A DNA stretch of 64,000 bases, taken from the NCBI GenBank assembly GCA_021463865.1, contig JAJTXY010000004.1, forward strand, positions 98,858 to 162,857. The letters are read 5' to 3'. The DNA comes from Anaerolineae bacterium (GTDB lineage Bacteria > Chloroflexota > Anaerolineae > Aggregatilineales > J027). This document shows positions 15,804 to 24,646 of this stretch, one piece after another. The notes below the pieces were generated by a model, which worked only from the letters and a program-made list of their open reading frames with translations, had not been told where the DNA came from and ran no database searches. The first letter of the stretch is position 1. Every line of letters begins with the position of its first letter. The position numbers were made by a program, and so were the translations under genes.

Positions 15804-17828
15804 ATGAAACTTTTTGAAAAACTGTGGCACGGGGCCGATTATAACTATGAGCAGTGGCTCGACCGTCCTGACATTCTGGCGGAAGATTTCCGGCTGATGC
15901 GCTTGACCCATTGCAATGTCATGAGCATCGGCATCTTTGCATGGTCAATGCTTGAACCCACCGAAGGCCACTATACCTTTGATTGGCTCGATCAATTGAT
16001 GGACAGCCTTGCCGAAAACGGCCTCAGCGCGATTTTAGCCACCCCCAGCGCCGCCCCACCCGCGTGGTTATCGCAAAAATATCCCGAAACCCGCCGCGTC
16101 AATGAGCATGGCATTCGTCAACCCCATCGCCGCCGCCAAAATTTCTGTTATTCCTCACCTATCTATCGAGAAAAAATCGTCGCACTCAATACCCGCCTTG
16201 CCGAACGCTATCAACATCATCCAGCCCTTGTATTGTGGCATGTTTCCAATGAATACGTAGCGACCCAGTGCCATTGCGATTTGTGTTATCAGGGTTTTAG
16301 AGCATGGCTGCAACGGCGCTATGGCGACCTTGATACGCTAAATCGGGCATGGTGGTCAACCTTTTGGAGCCATCGTTTTACCGATTGGTCACAAATCGAA
16401 CCCGTTGACCCTTCTATGCACAGCCTGATGTTGGATTGGCAGCGCTTTACCAGTGACCAAGCCCTAGATTTTTTCCTTGCCGAATCCGCTCCCCTCCGCC
16501 AGATAACTCCCAACATTCCTATCACCACCAATTTTATGCAGCCGGATGTCGGCCTTAATTATTGGAATTTCGCCCTGCATGTAGATGTGGCGTGTTGGGA
16601 CAGCTATCCGCGCTGGCATCAAACCGATGACCTGCAAACCGCGATGCAAACCGCCTTTTATCATGATCTACACCGTTCCTATAAACAGGGGCAGCCGTTT
16701 TTGTTGATGGAATCCACGCCGAGTGTCACCAATTGGCAGGGCATCAGTCGGCTGAAGAAACCGGGAATGCACAAACTCTCCTCTTTGCAGGCCGTCGCAC
16801 ATGGGGCCAACAGCGTCCAATATTTTCAGTGGCGCCAAAGTCGAGGCGGGGAGGAGAAATTTCATGGAGCGGTGGTCAGCCATCTTGCTTCAACCGACAC
16901 CCGCGTTTTTCAGGATGTGCAGGCCCTCGGCAGTACATTGGAAAAACTCGCTCCCGTCACCGAAACAACCATCCAAGCGCCTGTCGCCCTGATCTATGAC
17001 TTTGAAAACGAATGGGCTTTGAATCATGCTCAACTCCCGCGCAGCATCGGCAAGAACTATCAGGAGACCTGCCGACAGCACTATCGCCCATTCTGGCAGC
17101 AGGGTATCGCGGTGGACATTATCAACGCCGAGGCTGATTTCAATGGTTATCGGCTGGTTATTGCCCCGATGCTATATATGTTCACGCCCGGTTTGGCTGA
17201 ACGTATTGAAGCCTATGTCAAGGGCGGGGGAACATTCGTGACGACCTATTTATCGGGTTTGGTCAATCAATCCGACCTAGTTTTTTTGAATGGCTATCCG
17301 CCTGCCCTACGTCGCACATTGGGGCTGTATGCTGAAGAAATGGATACTCTAACCGACCACCAATTAGGGCAACTGCGGGCCTGTCCAGAAAATCCCCTGA
17401 ATCTGAATGGGGACTATGAATTCCATCATTACGCCGAACTCGTTCATCCCGAAACGGCCCAAGTCTTGGCGACCTATCATTCTGAATTTTATGCAGGCTA
17501 TCCCGTATTAACCGCCAATTCCTATGGTAGCGGCCAAGCCTATTTCATTGCGGCGCGTACTGAAAATCGCTTCTTGACCGATTTTTACACCTACCTTACC
17601 AAGTGTATGGGTATAGAAAATCCACTACGCCAACCGCTGCCCGCTGGACTCTCCATGCAGGTACGCGCGAATGAAAGCCAGCGATTCGCGTTTATCATGA
17701 ATTTCACCGACCATGCCATTTCAATGGAAATCGGGCAGGGGTGGCAGGATACTTTGACGGGATTGCAGTCAACATCTTCGATTACCGTACCACCGTATGA
17801 TGTAGTGATTGTGGGGCAAGTCCTGTGA
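15804..17828 (+). CDS. GH42 beta-galactosidase
   Basis: 674 residues, normal for GH42. N-terminus HGADYNYEQWLDRPDILAEDFRLM is canonical. Acid/base E150 lies in WHVSNEY and nucleophile E303 in LLMESTPS. C115, C156, C158 and C161 match the zinc-binding cysteine cluster known in Thermus-type GH42 enzymes. After the barrel comes the trimerisation domain and a C-terminal beta domain. No signal peptide: it works in the cytoplasm, removing galactose from the ends of imported galacto-oligosaccharides. It sits between the permeases and the second GH53 in the same operon. Confidence 0.95.
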   Translation: MKLFEKLWHGADYNYEQWLDRPDILAEDFRLMRLTHCNVMSIGIFAWSMLEPTEGHYTFDWLDQLMDSLAENGLSAILATPSAAPPAWLSQKYPETRRVNEHGIRQPHRRRQNFCYSSPIYREKIVALNTRLAERYQHHPALVLWHVSNEYVATQCHCDLCYQGFRAWLQRRYGDLDTLNRAWWSTFWSHRFTDWSQIEPVDPSMHSLMLDWQRFTSDQALDFFLAESAPLRQITPNIPITTNFMQPDVGLNYWNFALHVDVACWDSYPRWHQTDDLQTAMQTAFYHDLHRSYKQGQPFLLMESTPSVTNWQGISRLKKPGMHKLSSLQAVAHGANSVQYFQWRQSRGGEEKFHGAVVSHLASTDTRVFQDVQALGSTLEKLAPVTETTIQAPVALIYDFENEWALNHAQLPRSIGKNYQETCRQHYRPFWQQGIAVDIINAEADFNGYRLVIAPMLYMFTPGLAERIEAYVKGGGTFVTTYLSGLVNQSDLVFLNGYPPALRRTLGLYAEEMDTLTDHQLGQLRACPENPLNLNGDYEFHHYAELVHPETAQVLATYHSEFYAGYPVLTANSYGSGQAYFIAARTENRFLTDFYTYLTKCMGIENPLRQPLPAGLSMQVRANESQRFAFIMNFTDHAISMEIGQGWQDTLTGLQSTSSITVPPYDVVIVGQVL

Positions 17829-17841
17829 AAGGGAGGGGTTG

Positions 17842-19374
17842 ATGAAATTTCGGAAAATATGCCGGATAGAAGGATTTCGTAGGGGCGGGTCGCCGTGCCC
17901 GCCCGTTTTTGAGATGGCACAGGGCCGTCCCCTACGCAGATCGGGCGGTTTCAAAATCGCGCTACTACTTGTCTTATTGGCGATTGGGCTGCCGCGTCAA
18001 GGCTTGGCAGGCACAAATCCGCCCCAATACTATCTAGGCGTTGATCTATCCTACGTCAATGAGATGGAAGACTGTGGCGCGATATACCAAGTGGATGGCG
18101 AGCCGCGTGACCCCTATCAGATTTTTTATGATTATGGTGCAAATCTAGTGCGGATTCGCCTGTGGCATACCCCCACTTGGACGGACTACAGTACGTTTGA
18201 CGATGTGGTGCGTTCGCTGCAACGGGCCAATGCACTTGGCATGAATGTCCTGTTAGACTTTCATTATTCCGACACATGGGCCGACCCCAGCCATCAAACC
18301 ATTCCGGCGGCGTGGGCCACAATCACGGATGTAAACGAATTAGGGCAGGCGCTCTATCAATATACCTATGACACCCTGATGCAGTTGGATGCACTTGGTC
18401 TCATGCCAGAAATGGTGCAGGTGGGTAATGAAATCAACACTGAAATTTTACGGGCCGAAGATGCCGCTGGTTATCCGATTGATTGGGATCGTAATGCCCT
18501 GCTGCTTAACCGCGCTATTCAAGCGGTGCGTGATGCCGATGCCCAATCCGCCGAAACGCCGCGTGTCCTGTTGCACATCGCCAAACCGGAAGCCGTCGAG
18601 GGCTGGTTATTGGCCGCGACCAATGCAGGCGTAATGGATTATGACATCATCGGGATTTCCTACTACCCCGGTTGGTCAACCCACACCGTCACCACTGTTG
18701 GCAATGTCATAAGCCAACTGCGCTATAAATTTGGCAAAGAGGTTATGATCGTCGAGACGGCCTATCCTTGGACGTTGGACGCTGTTCCGGATGCTTCTAA
18801 TATTCTCGGCAGAGATTTCCTCGCCCCTGATTACCCCGCCACTCCCGAAGGTCAGAAGCAGTTCCTGACCGATTTGGCCCAAGCGGTGTTTGCGAACGGC
18901 GGGCTTGGCATTGTCTATTGGGAGCCAGCGTGGGTCTCCACCTCCTGCCGGACGCTGTGGGGACAGGGGTCACATTGGGAAAACGCCACCTTCTTTGATT
19001 TTCAAAATAGTAACGAGATTTTGGAAGGCATCGAATTCCTTCAGCATTCTTATCAATATCCGGTCAATATCACCCTGCAATTCAAGTTCACAGATGAATC
19101 CCTGCCGGATAAGATTTTCTTTTGGGGAGATTTCACCGGGCTTGGCAAGCGTCCGATGCTGCTGCCGCTGGTAGATGGTTCATACAGTCTTGAGGCGCGA
19201 CTGATGCCGGGGACGGAAATTCGCTATCAATTTTATGGCGTGACCCCTGCCTCACCAGAAAATGCCCTGCTTTCCACCGACTGCATGGACGAAGAAGGCC
19301 ATACGTCCCTCACTATCCCGGCTGAGGATGTAGTGATTGAGCATACCGCCGAGACTTGCCCTGTAATTCCTTAG
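17842..19374 (+). CDS. secreted GH53 endo-galactanase with C-terminal beta-sandwich
   Basis: 510 residues from the ATG at 17842 (GGGAGGGG just upstream). An unusually long N-region precedes a hydrophobic stretch FKIALLLVLLAIGL and a likely cleavage near LAG/TNPP. The GH53 domain runs from YYLGVDLSYVNEMED to about residue 405, with the catalytic glutamates in VQVGNEIN and VMIVETAYPW. A C-terminal extension (about residues 410-510, ITLQFKFTDESLPDKIFFWGDFTGLGKRPMLL...) looks like a CBM20/48-like beta-sandwich. The N-region encodes a palindromic repeat (17878-17936), so an alternative start at the ATG at 17914, which would give a normal-length signal peptide, is quite possible. Role: cutting galactan outside the cell to feed the importer. 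Confidence 0.88.
   Translation: MKFRKICRIEGFRRGGSPCPPVFEMAQGRPLRRSGGFKIALLLVLLAIGLPRQGLAGTNPPQYYLGVDLSYVNEMEDCGAIYQVDGEPRDPYQIFYDYGANLVRIRLWHTPTWTDYSTFDDVVRSLQRANALGMNVLLDFHYSDTWADPSHQTIPAAWATITDVNELGQALYQYTYDTLMQLDALGLMPEMVQVGNEINTEILRAEDAAGYPIDWDRNALLLNRAIQAVRDADAQSAETPRVLLHIAKPEAVEGWLLAATNAGVMDYDIIGISYYPGWSTHTVTTVGNVISQLRYKFGKEVMIVETAYPWTLDAVPDASNILGRDFLAPDYPATPEGQKQFLTDLAQAVFANGGLGIVYWEPAWVSTSCRTLWGQGSHWENATFFDFQNSNEILEGIEFLQHSYQYPVNITLQFKFTDESLPDKIFFWGDFTGLGKRPMLLPLVDGSYSLEARLMPGTEIRYQFYGVTPASPENALLSTDCMDEEGHTSLTIPAEDVVIEHTAETCPVIP
17878..17936. repeat. REP-like palindromic element inside the GH53 reading frame
   Basis: Outer inverted repeats CGTAGGGG (17878-17885) and CCCCTACG (17929-17936) enclose an inner perfect hairpin GGGCGGG / CCCGCCC (17883-17904). 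The 59-base element is read through in frame and encodes the odd segment FRRGGSPCPPVFEMAQGRPLR, ahead of the signal peptide's hydrophobic core. The GTAGGGG...CCCCTAC ends are shared with the palindrome at 29248-29274. Confidence 0.75.
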
Positions 19375-19393
19375 AATTCAAAAGACCAGTTAT

Positions 19394-19440
19394 GTTCACC
19401 GCTTATAGTCGCTTTCCAACACAGGGCGGTGAACGTTTTT
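19394..19440 (+). terminator. terminator of the galactan operon
   Basis: GTTCACCGC (19394-19402) pairs with GCGGTGAAC (19426-19434) around a 23-base loop, followed by GTTTTTATT. It closes the operon and overlaps the last bases of the convergent TIR-NACHT gene. Confidence 0.7.
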
Positions 19441-21658
19441 ATTGCTTTAGACCGGCGAAATAGTCAAGCAGCATCCGGTGTACGAAGATATAACCACCGC
19501 CAACCTTACGCAAAAGAAATAGTTCTCTGGCTGCATAATCCAGAAAATGGGCATAATTACGAGGGATTGCGCCATCCCGATGAAGGACATAGCGCAGTAC
19601 GGCATGGCGAATGATTGACCTAATTCCATAAGAAAGGGCTAGAAAAATCCCAAAGCCTAAGCCGGAGATAATGCCAACCGCAATTCCCGACCCAAGATTT
19701 AGAACGACGCCAATCACCACCAAACTAATCAGGCCGATAGAAAGCGCAACCATAACCCCTGCCCGGAGCGCATTCCAAAAACTGATTCTTAAACCTTGAT
19801 TCGGGTGACTTCGCATTTCGAGGCGTTCGGCGGATTTTAGCCCTGCCTCCATAAACCCGACTGTGCCAGCGGCAACGGCTACCATACCTCCCATTGTCAG
19901 CATTTCCATAAACCAAGCCACTACTGCAATTACCGCGCCAATAATGAGGGCATTGATAATCCCCCACACAATATCGCCTTTTGACCAGCGGAAATTGATG
20001 GTGTCCCCTACTTCGATTTCGGTCATTTTAACGGGCAAGCCAGCGGCGATCCCTAGAACAATGAGAATGGTCAGTGTCACGACCAAGCCATAGAGAAGGC
20101 CATCGGTTAAATTGGTTGCCATACTGTAGGTAATTGCCGTCAGCACCCCATATGTCAATCCAAAAATCAACCCATACGTGGCTCCCATTGCCACCTTCAC
20201 CAAAATACGATGGAGGCGCTGCTGACTTGAGGTTTCTAACCAATAGGGCTGCATGGATTCGATATAAAAAATGGTTTGTTGGCGCTCCACCATCTTGCTT
20301 GCCAGAAAACTTAAGTAGTGGCGGGTCTGTCGCGGGATATAGTCTCCATGCCCAGAGCCGGTTTTCAAGCGCTGTTTAATATAGCTATCAAAAAGATGAT
20401 TGCGCCGTGCCGCTTCGCTATTTTCATTGATGGGCAATACAAGATTGACACTTGACGCTTTGCGATAGGAGAACGCAATGGTATTGAGTAGAAAAGGGAT
20501 ACTCGCCATTTCGCGTAAAACAGCATCACGTTCCAAAAATGCCCGCAGATCAGCAAAATCTTCGCCCTGAAGATAACCTTCAATCTGCTGATGCGTCAGG
20601 GATTGGAGCATAATAGCACTTTCCAAATCGAGCTTATGCGCCAACAGGTTGTAATCAGTCGTCCGACTGCAAACCACCATATCTACGGCCTGATATTCGC
20701 GCCGAAAATCGTTAATGGCTTCAACGCAGGCATCTCGATAAACATCCATCACCTCGTCGAGACCATCCAAAAGTAGAAGCAGTTGTTCGCCCTCAATCCA
20801 ATTCACTGCAACTTTTTTGGGCACTTGGTAGCGAGTACGTAACTCCTCTTTCAGCCATTCTGTGAGTGTTTTGCGTTCGACGGCCCAAGAGGACAAGTTA
20901 AATACTGCCGGGATAGGTTGTTTCTCATCCACTTTGGCTTGCTGGATAAGTTCCCGCGCCAACTGCAACAGCAAAACGGTTTTTCCACTGCCGGGAACAC
21001 CTAAGATGAGCAGTTCACGATTCATGTCCCGGAACAAATCCACAATGTTGGTGCTGCTCGGCAGTTTGTAATCGCCATAATCTTTGTGCTTTAGAACTGC
21101 TTCTGGGCTAATGGCTAGGCCAAGATCGAATGCCCGGTCTTCATGCAGAGCTTTTTCCAAGACACCTGTGACCCAAAAGCTGTGAACCTTCTCCAACATC
21201 CGTTCACGATTACCCGCAGCAAGTCGGGTGGGCGCAAAATCAGCAAGTGATTCTGAGTGCCTCGGTGCGAAGGTTTTTTGGTAGGGTGCAAGCAGCGTTT
21301 CCCGCAATTCGCCAAATCCCTTTTGCTCGTCACGGGTGAAATCAATATATTGCAGTCCGGCAAGGTGATAGGGCAATTGGGCGTCTTGATATTTGATCAA
21401 CAGCAGACGTCTTTGAGGGTTATTTAAGGCATAGTCCCACTCAGCCATCACTTCACGGGAGGCAATGGCTTCTGGCGTAACTACTCCGATAATAACCTGC
21501 GCGGTCTCCAATCCCTTTTGGATTTCATGGCGAAAATAGGCCCCTCGCGGGATATTGTCTTCATCGAGCCAAGTCCGGTGTCCCCAGTTTTGTAGGTGAT
21601 CCCGTAGTTTTCGAGCAAAAGGGCGATATTCGCTTTTATAGCTGATAAAGACTTCCAT
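19439..21658 (-). CDS. TIR-NACHT protein with C-terminal membrane domain
   Basis: 739 residues. Residues 1-125 are a TIR domain: MEVFISYKSEYRPFARKLRDHL, WLDEDNIPRGAYFRHEIQKGLETAQVIIGVVTPEA; E73 in REVMAEWDYAL is the best candidate for the NADase glutamate. Residues about 210-480 are a NACHT-type STAND NTPase with P-loop GVPGSGKT (220-227), Walker B LLLLLDGLDEV (293-303) and sensor VVCSRTTDY (328-336). Residues about 488-680 contain several membrane helices, followed by a conserved-looking tail RNYAHFLDYAARELFLLRKVGGGYIFVHRMLLDYFA. Such architecture suggests a membrane-anchored sensor whose NTP-driven oligomerisation switches on the TIR. NACHT and TIR proteins act in bacterial antiphage immunity, but this gene has no classical defence neighbours, so that role is inference. 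Confidence 0.88.
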   Translation of the reverse strand: MEVFISYKSEYRPFARKLRDHLQNWGHRTWLDEDNIPRGAYFRHEIQKGLETAQVIIGVVTPEAIASREVMAEWDYALNNPQRRLLLIKYQDAQLPYHLAGLQYIDFTRDEQKGFGELRETLLAPYQKTFAPRHSESLADFAPTRLAAGNRERMLEKVHSFWVTGVLEKALHEDRAFDLGLAISPEAVLKHKDYGDYKLPSSTNIVDLFRDMNRELLILGVPGSGKTVLLLQLARELIQQAKVDEKQPIPAVFNLSSWAVERKTLTEWLKEELRTRYQVPKKVAVNWIEGEQLLLLLDGLDEVMDVYRDACVEAINDFRREYQAVDMVVCSRTTDYNLLAHKLDLESAIMLQSLTHQQIEGYLQGEDFADLRAFLERDAVLREMASIPFLLNTIAFSYRKASSVNLVLPINENSEAARRNHLFDSYIKQRLKTGSGHGDYIPRQTRHYLSFLASKMVERQQTIFYIESMQPYWLETSSQQRLHRILVKVAMGATYGLIFGLTYGVLTAITYSMATNLTDGLLYGLVVTLTILIVLGIAAGLPVKMTEIEVGDTINFRWSKGDIVWGIINALIIGAVIAVVAWFMEMLTMGGMVAVAAGTVGFMEAGLKSAERLEMRSHPNQGLRISFWNALRAGVMVALSIGLISLVVIGVVLNLGSGIAVGIISGLGFGIFLALSYGIRSIIRHAVLRYVLHRDGAIPRNYAHFLDYAARELFLLRKVGGGYIFVHRMLLDYFAGLKQ

Positions 21659-21749
21659 CGTCCAACGCCTTCAGTGCGAATCTGGCTCTTGAATAGCAAC
21701 CGGAATAAGTAAATTTTCCCACGCTGTTTTTCAATGGGATGTCCCTGAG

Positions 21750-21758
21750 TTTATATCA
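21750..21758 (-). promoter_or_regulatory. extended -10 promoter candidate of the TIR-NACHT gene
   Basis: On the minus strand the bases read TGATATAAA, an extended -10 element (TGnTATAAA) about 92 bases before the ATG at 21658. No good -35 is visible. The element resembles the TGATATAAT in front of the WD40-TIR gene. Confidence 0.4.
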
Positions 21759-21819
21759 GATGATGGTACTTACAAAATTTGAAGAGGGGAGTGCCGTATT
21801 TTCCGGTTCATCCGTGTGG

Positions 21820-21859
21820 AAAGGGAATACCCCCCAAAAACACCAGTATTCCCTTTTTT
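21820..21859. terminator. terminator hairpin between the metal ATPase and TIR-NACHT genes
   Basis: AAAGGGAATAC (21820-21830) pairs perfectly with GTATTCCCTTT (21846-21856). Six Ts follow on the plus strand; on the minus strand, the direction of the metal ATPase gene ending at 21879, only a short T-run follows. It most likely ends the ATPase transcript. Confidence 0.6.
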
Positions 21860-21878
21860 GTTATATCGAAGCACGTGT

Positions 21879-24059
21879 TTAGCGGATTCTGAGAGGTCGC
21901 ATCCCGTTTAGTGTGACCAGCAGCGAGACACCCATATCGGCGGCAATCGCTAACCACAACGACGTGATGCCAAAGACCGCCAGCGCCATAAATAGGAGCT
22001 TGGTGGCAAAGCTAAAGCCGATATTCTGGCTAATCAAGCGGCGGGCAAAGCGTGACAGGCGGATGGCCGAGGGCAGCTTTGCCAGTTCATCCCCCATCAA
22101 AACAATATCGGCGGTTTCCATCGCTTGGGCGCTGCCTGCCCCACCCATCGCAACACCAACCGTTGCAGTCGCTAAGGCTGGGGCATCATTAATGCCGTCA
22201 CCAATCATCACCACACTTTGATAGGTGGACATCAATTCGTGAATTGCGGTGGCTTTGTCCTCTGGCAGCAGATTGGCCTTGATTTCGCGTACACCAACCT
22301 GCTGACCCACCGCCTGCGCAACGGTGGCATTATCTCCCGTCAGCATCACCGTTGTCATTCCAAGCATATGCAGATCTTGAATCATCTTTTGGCTTTCGGG
22401 GCGAACCGTATCCGCTACTCCGATAAAGCCGCGCACTTGGTCGCCTGCGCTGACCAACAAGGTCGTTTGACCAGCCGCCTCCGCCGATTGCACCGTCACA
22501 CAAAAATCGGGATGATGGGTAAACTGCTCATCAAACAAGCGGTGATTGCCGAGTGTCACCATCTGCTCATTCACTCGACCCTGTACACCCCGCCCCGCTA
22601 GAGTAGCTACGCTTTCAGCAGGCACATAGGTATTGGCTAAACCACGCTGTTCGGCTGCATTGACCACTGCCCGTGCCAGCGGATGAGTGCTGCGTTTTTC
22701 AACCGCCGCCGCCAATGCCAACACATCGTCACATAATTCGCAGTCATTTCCGGTGACACAATCAATGGAACGGGCCGTCATCACCATCGGTTGGCCCTGT
22801 GTCAATGTGCCTGTTTTATCAAAGGCCACCGCTTTGACCTGCCCTAACGCTTCCAAATGTGCCCCGCCCTTAATCAACACCCCTTGTCGGGCCGCTGCTG
22901 TGATAGCGCTAATCACCGTTACCGGAGCACTGATGACCAACGCACAGGGACATGAGATTACCAACAACGACAGAGCACGATAGAACCAGCCATGTGTGCC
23001 GTCTGCTGTGTTCCAAAATGGCCCACCCAACAACAGGGGCGGAATAGTTGCCACCAGCAAAGCCAAGATCACCACCGCCGGGGTATACCAGCGCGAAAAT
23101 TGGTCAATCAGGCGCTGGCTGGGCGCACGAACGCCCTGTGCCTCCTCGACCAGTTGGATAATGCGATTCAGCGTATTATCCTGTGCCAGCCGAGTCACAC
23201 GCACATGCAGCAAGCCTTCGCCGTTGACCGTGCCAGCAAACACCTCCGACCCGGCCTCTTTAAAGACGGGCACACTCTCGCCAGTAATCGGCGCTTGGTT
23301 GACGTGGCTTGTCCCATTCAACACTTCGCCATCCATCGCCACCCGTTCACCCGGCTTAATCAGGATCACATCGCCGATTTTGAGCGCTTCCACCGGTACG
23401 ACCTCTTCCAAAATGCCGAGGGTGCGGATGGCCTGTGGTGGTGTCAAATCCAACAAACTGCGGATGCTCTGTCGGGCACGATCCGTCGTATATCCCTCAA
23501 GGGCTTCGCCAATCGCAAACAGGAAAATCACAGTGGCACTTTCCATATACTCGCCAATGATGACTGCCCCAATCGCTGCAATCGTCATCAGCAAATTGAT
23601 ATTAAAATCACGGTTGATAATGAGGGTATTGAGGCCGCTGCGGGCAATCGGATAGGCAGCAACCGCCATTGCTACGATAAATAACGCATTCGTAAGGGTA
23701 TCGGGCAGGCCGATAAGTGCCAATATCGCCGTTACGACAATCAGCCCGCCCCCAATCAGCGATAGTTGGGTAGCCCGTCGGCTGACCAGATAATCCCAAA
23801 ATCCCAACACACCCCCGCGATTTTGGGGGTTTTGGCTGGTTGGTGCTTCGACATCCGCTAATTCATAACCCAGCGACTTGACGCGCTGTTCCAAAACGGG
23901 CTGGGGCACGGCCCCGGTTAGATGCAGTTTCCCCGTCGCAAAATCCACCTGTACCGCCTGCACCCCTTCGAGTTGACCGACCCCTTTTTGCAGTTTTTCC
24001 GCACAGTGGGCACAATCCATCCCCTGTACTTTATAGGTCTTCGATGCTAGTGTGGTCAT
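21879..24059 (-). CDS. zntA: P1B-2-type Zn/Cd/Pb-exporting ATPase
   Basis: 726 residues. N-terminal heavy-metal-associated domain with GMDCAHC (C16, C19); TGES at 259-262; membrane CPC at 370-372; phosphorylation motif DKTGTLT at 414; nucleotide-binding HP dipeptide at 459-460; GDGINDAP at 620-627. K687 (ATKLLF) and D708 (ADMG) match the lysine/aspartate pair that marks Zn/Cd/Pb pumps rather than copper pumps. A small cysteine cluster (C434, C440, C443) sits in the cytoplasmic domain just after the phosphorylation site. It pumps metal out across the plasma membrane. The ATG has GGATGGAAC upstream, and nested palindromes at 24081-24117 suggest metal-responsive control. No regulator gene is adjacent. 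Confidence 0.95.
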   Translation of the reverse strand: MTTLASKTYKVQGMDCAHCAEKLQKGVGQLEGVQAVQVDFATGKLHLTGAVPQPVLEQRVKSLGYELADVEAPTSQNPQNRGGVLGFWDYLVSRRATQLSLIGGGLIVVTAILALIGLPDTLTNALFIVAMAVAAYPIARSGLNTLIINRDFNINLLMTIAAIGAVIIGEYMESATVIFLFAIGEALEGYTTDRARQSIRSLLDLTPPQAIRTLGILEEVVPVEALKIGDVILIKPGERVAMDGEVLNGTSHVNQAPITGESVPVFKEAGSEVFAGTVNGEGLLHVRVTRLAQDNTLNRIIQLVEEAQGVRAPSQRLIDQFSRWYTPAVVILALLVATIPPLLLGGPFWNTADGTHGWFYRALSLLVISCPCALVISAPVTVISAITAAARQGVLIKGGAHLEALGQVKAVAFDKTGTLTQGQPMVMTARSIDCVTGNDCELCDDVLALAAAVEKRSTHPLARAVVNAAEQRGLANTYVPAESVATLAGRGVQGRVNEQMVTLGNHRLFDEQFTHHPDFCVTVQSAEAAGQTTLLVSAGDQVRGFIGVADTVRPESQKMIQDLHMLGMTTVMLTGDNATVAQAVGQQVGVREIKANLLPEDKATAIHELMSTYQSVVMIGDGINDAPALATATVGVAMGGAGSAQAMETADIVLMGDELAKLPSAIRLSRFARRLISQNIGFSFATKLLFMALAVFGITSLWLAIAADMGVSLLVTLNGMRPLRIR

Positions 24060-24080
24060 GTTCCATCCAACTTTCGTCCT

Positions 24081-24117
24081 AATTGATACTTCATATCAAA
24101 GATACAACGTATCAATT
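24081..24117. promoter_or_regulatory. nested inverted repeats upstream of the metal ATPase
   Basis: AATTGATAC (24081-24089) and GTATCAATT (24109-24117) form a perfect 9-bp inverted repeat. Inside it TTGATA / TATCAA (24083-24099) and GATAC / GTATC (24101-24113) each form a smaller palindrome. In effect two similar operators of the form AATTGATACnT are arranged head-on. This layout is typical of a dimeric metal-sensing repressor or activator (ArsR/SmtB or MerR class), which is inferred; the regulator must be encoded elsewhere. Confidence 0.6.
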
Positions 24118-24158
24118 AGCAGAATATCTATCATATTCTTATTCTAGCGCAAATTCTT

Positions 24159-24187
24159 TTCTGATGCAACCTAGAATCGTCTATAAT
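24159..24187 (+). promoter_or_regulatory. candidate promoter of the small membrane protein gene
   Basis: TATAAT at 24182-24187 with a poor -35 (TTCTGA, 24159-24164) at 17-base spacing, about 86 bases before the start at 24273. Confidence 0.35.
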
Positions 24188-24272
24188 CTAACTTGGCTCT
24201 ACAAAATCAGACGCGCAACCCACCCCGGAATTCTACGTAATGATGGTTGAGAACAAGAGATGAATAGGGACT

Positions 24273-24560
24273 ATGCAAACCGGAGATCACAACCCCATGC
24301 AAACGACACATAACGTTCAACAACGGAACAGCAGCGGCTTTGTTGGGCTGTTTTTGGCCGCCGTGATGGTCTGTTTTGTACTCATGCTTGGCCTGTTCTT
24401 GGTCGGCTTCCTGCTAAAGATCGCCCCTCTGCTTGGCTTCTTCGTCGCAATCGGGAGTGGAGTATGGTACTTCAATGCCAAGACGGATCATTTCAAACTG
24501 CGTGCGATGACTACCGTTGCCTTTGGCTTGCTGTTGATGGTGCTTGGCTTCATCTTCTAA
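24273..24560 (+). CDS. small membrane protein of unknown function
   Basis: 95 residues. A polar N-terminus of about 22 residues (MQTGDHNPMQTTHNVQQRNSSG) is followed by three closely packed hydrophobic segments: FVGLFLAAVMVCFVLMLGLF, KIAPLLGFFVAIGSGVWYF and MTTVAFGLLLMVLGFIF. The alternative ATG at 24297 has a better spaced GGAG. I do not recognise a family. It stands alone between the divergent metal ATPase and a glycosyltransferase. Confidence 0.6.
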   Translation: MQTGDHNPMQTTHNVQQRNSSGFVGLFLAAVMVCFVLMLGLFLVGFLLKIAPLLGFFVAIGSGVWYFNAKTDHFKLRAMTTVAFGLLLMVLGFIF

Positions 24561-24646
24561 GCCAATTCTAACCCCTCTACGCTGGCAGGTGTCTGATGAA
24601 TAGGTTATGCTAATGTGCAGTAGTCTTACCTGAACAAGCATAACCT

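Noticed and set aside
22992..23684. 230- and 219-codon plus-strand frames
   Set aside because: Both overlie the metal ATPase on the opposite strand, which has every P-type ATPase motif in order.
19439..24059. A classical defence island around the TIR-NACHT gene
   Set aside because: Neighbours are a galactan operon and a metal ATPase; no restriction, Cas, CBASS or Abi genes are seen.
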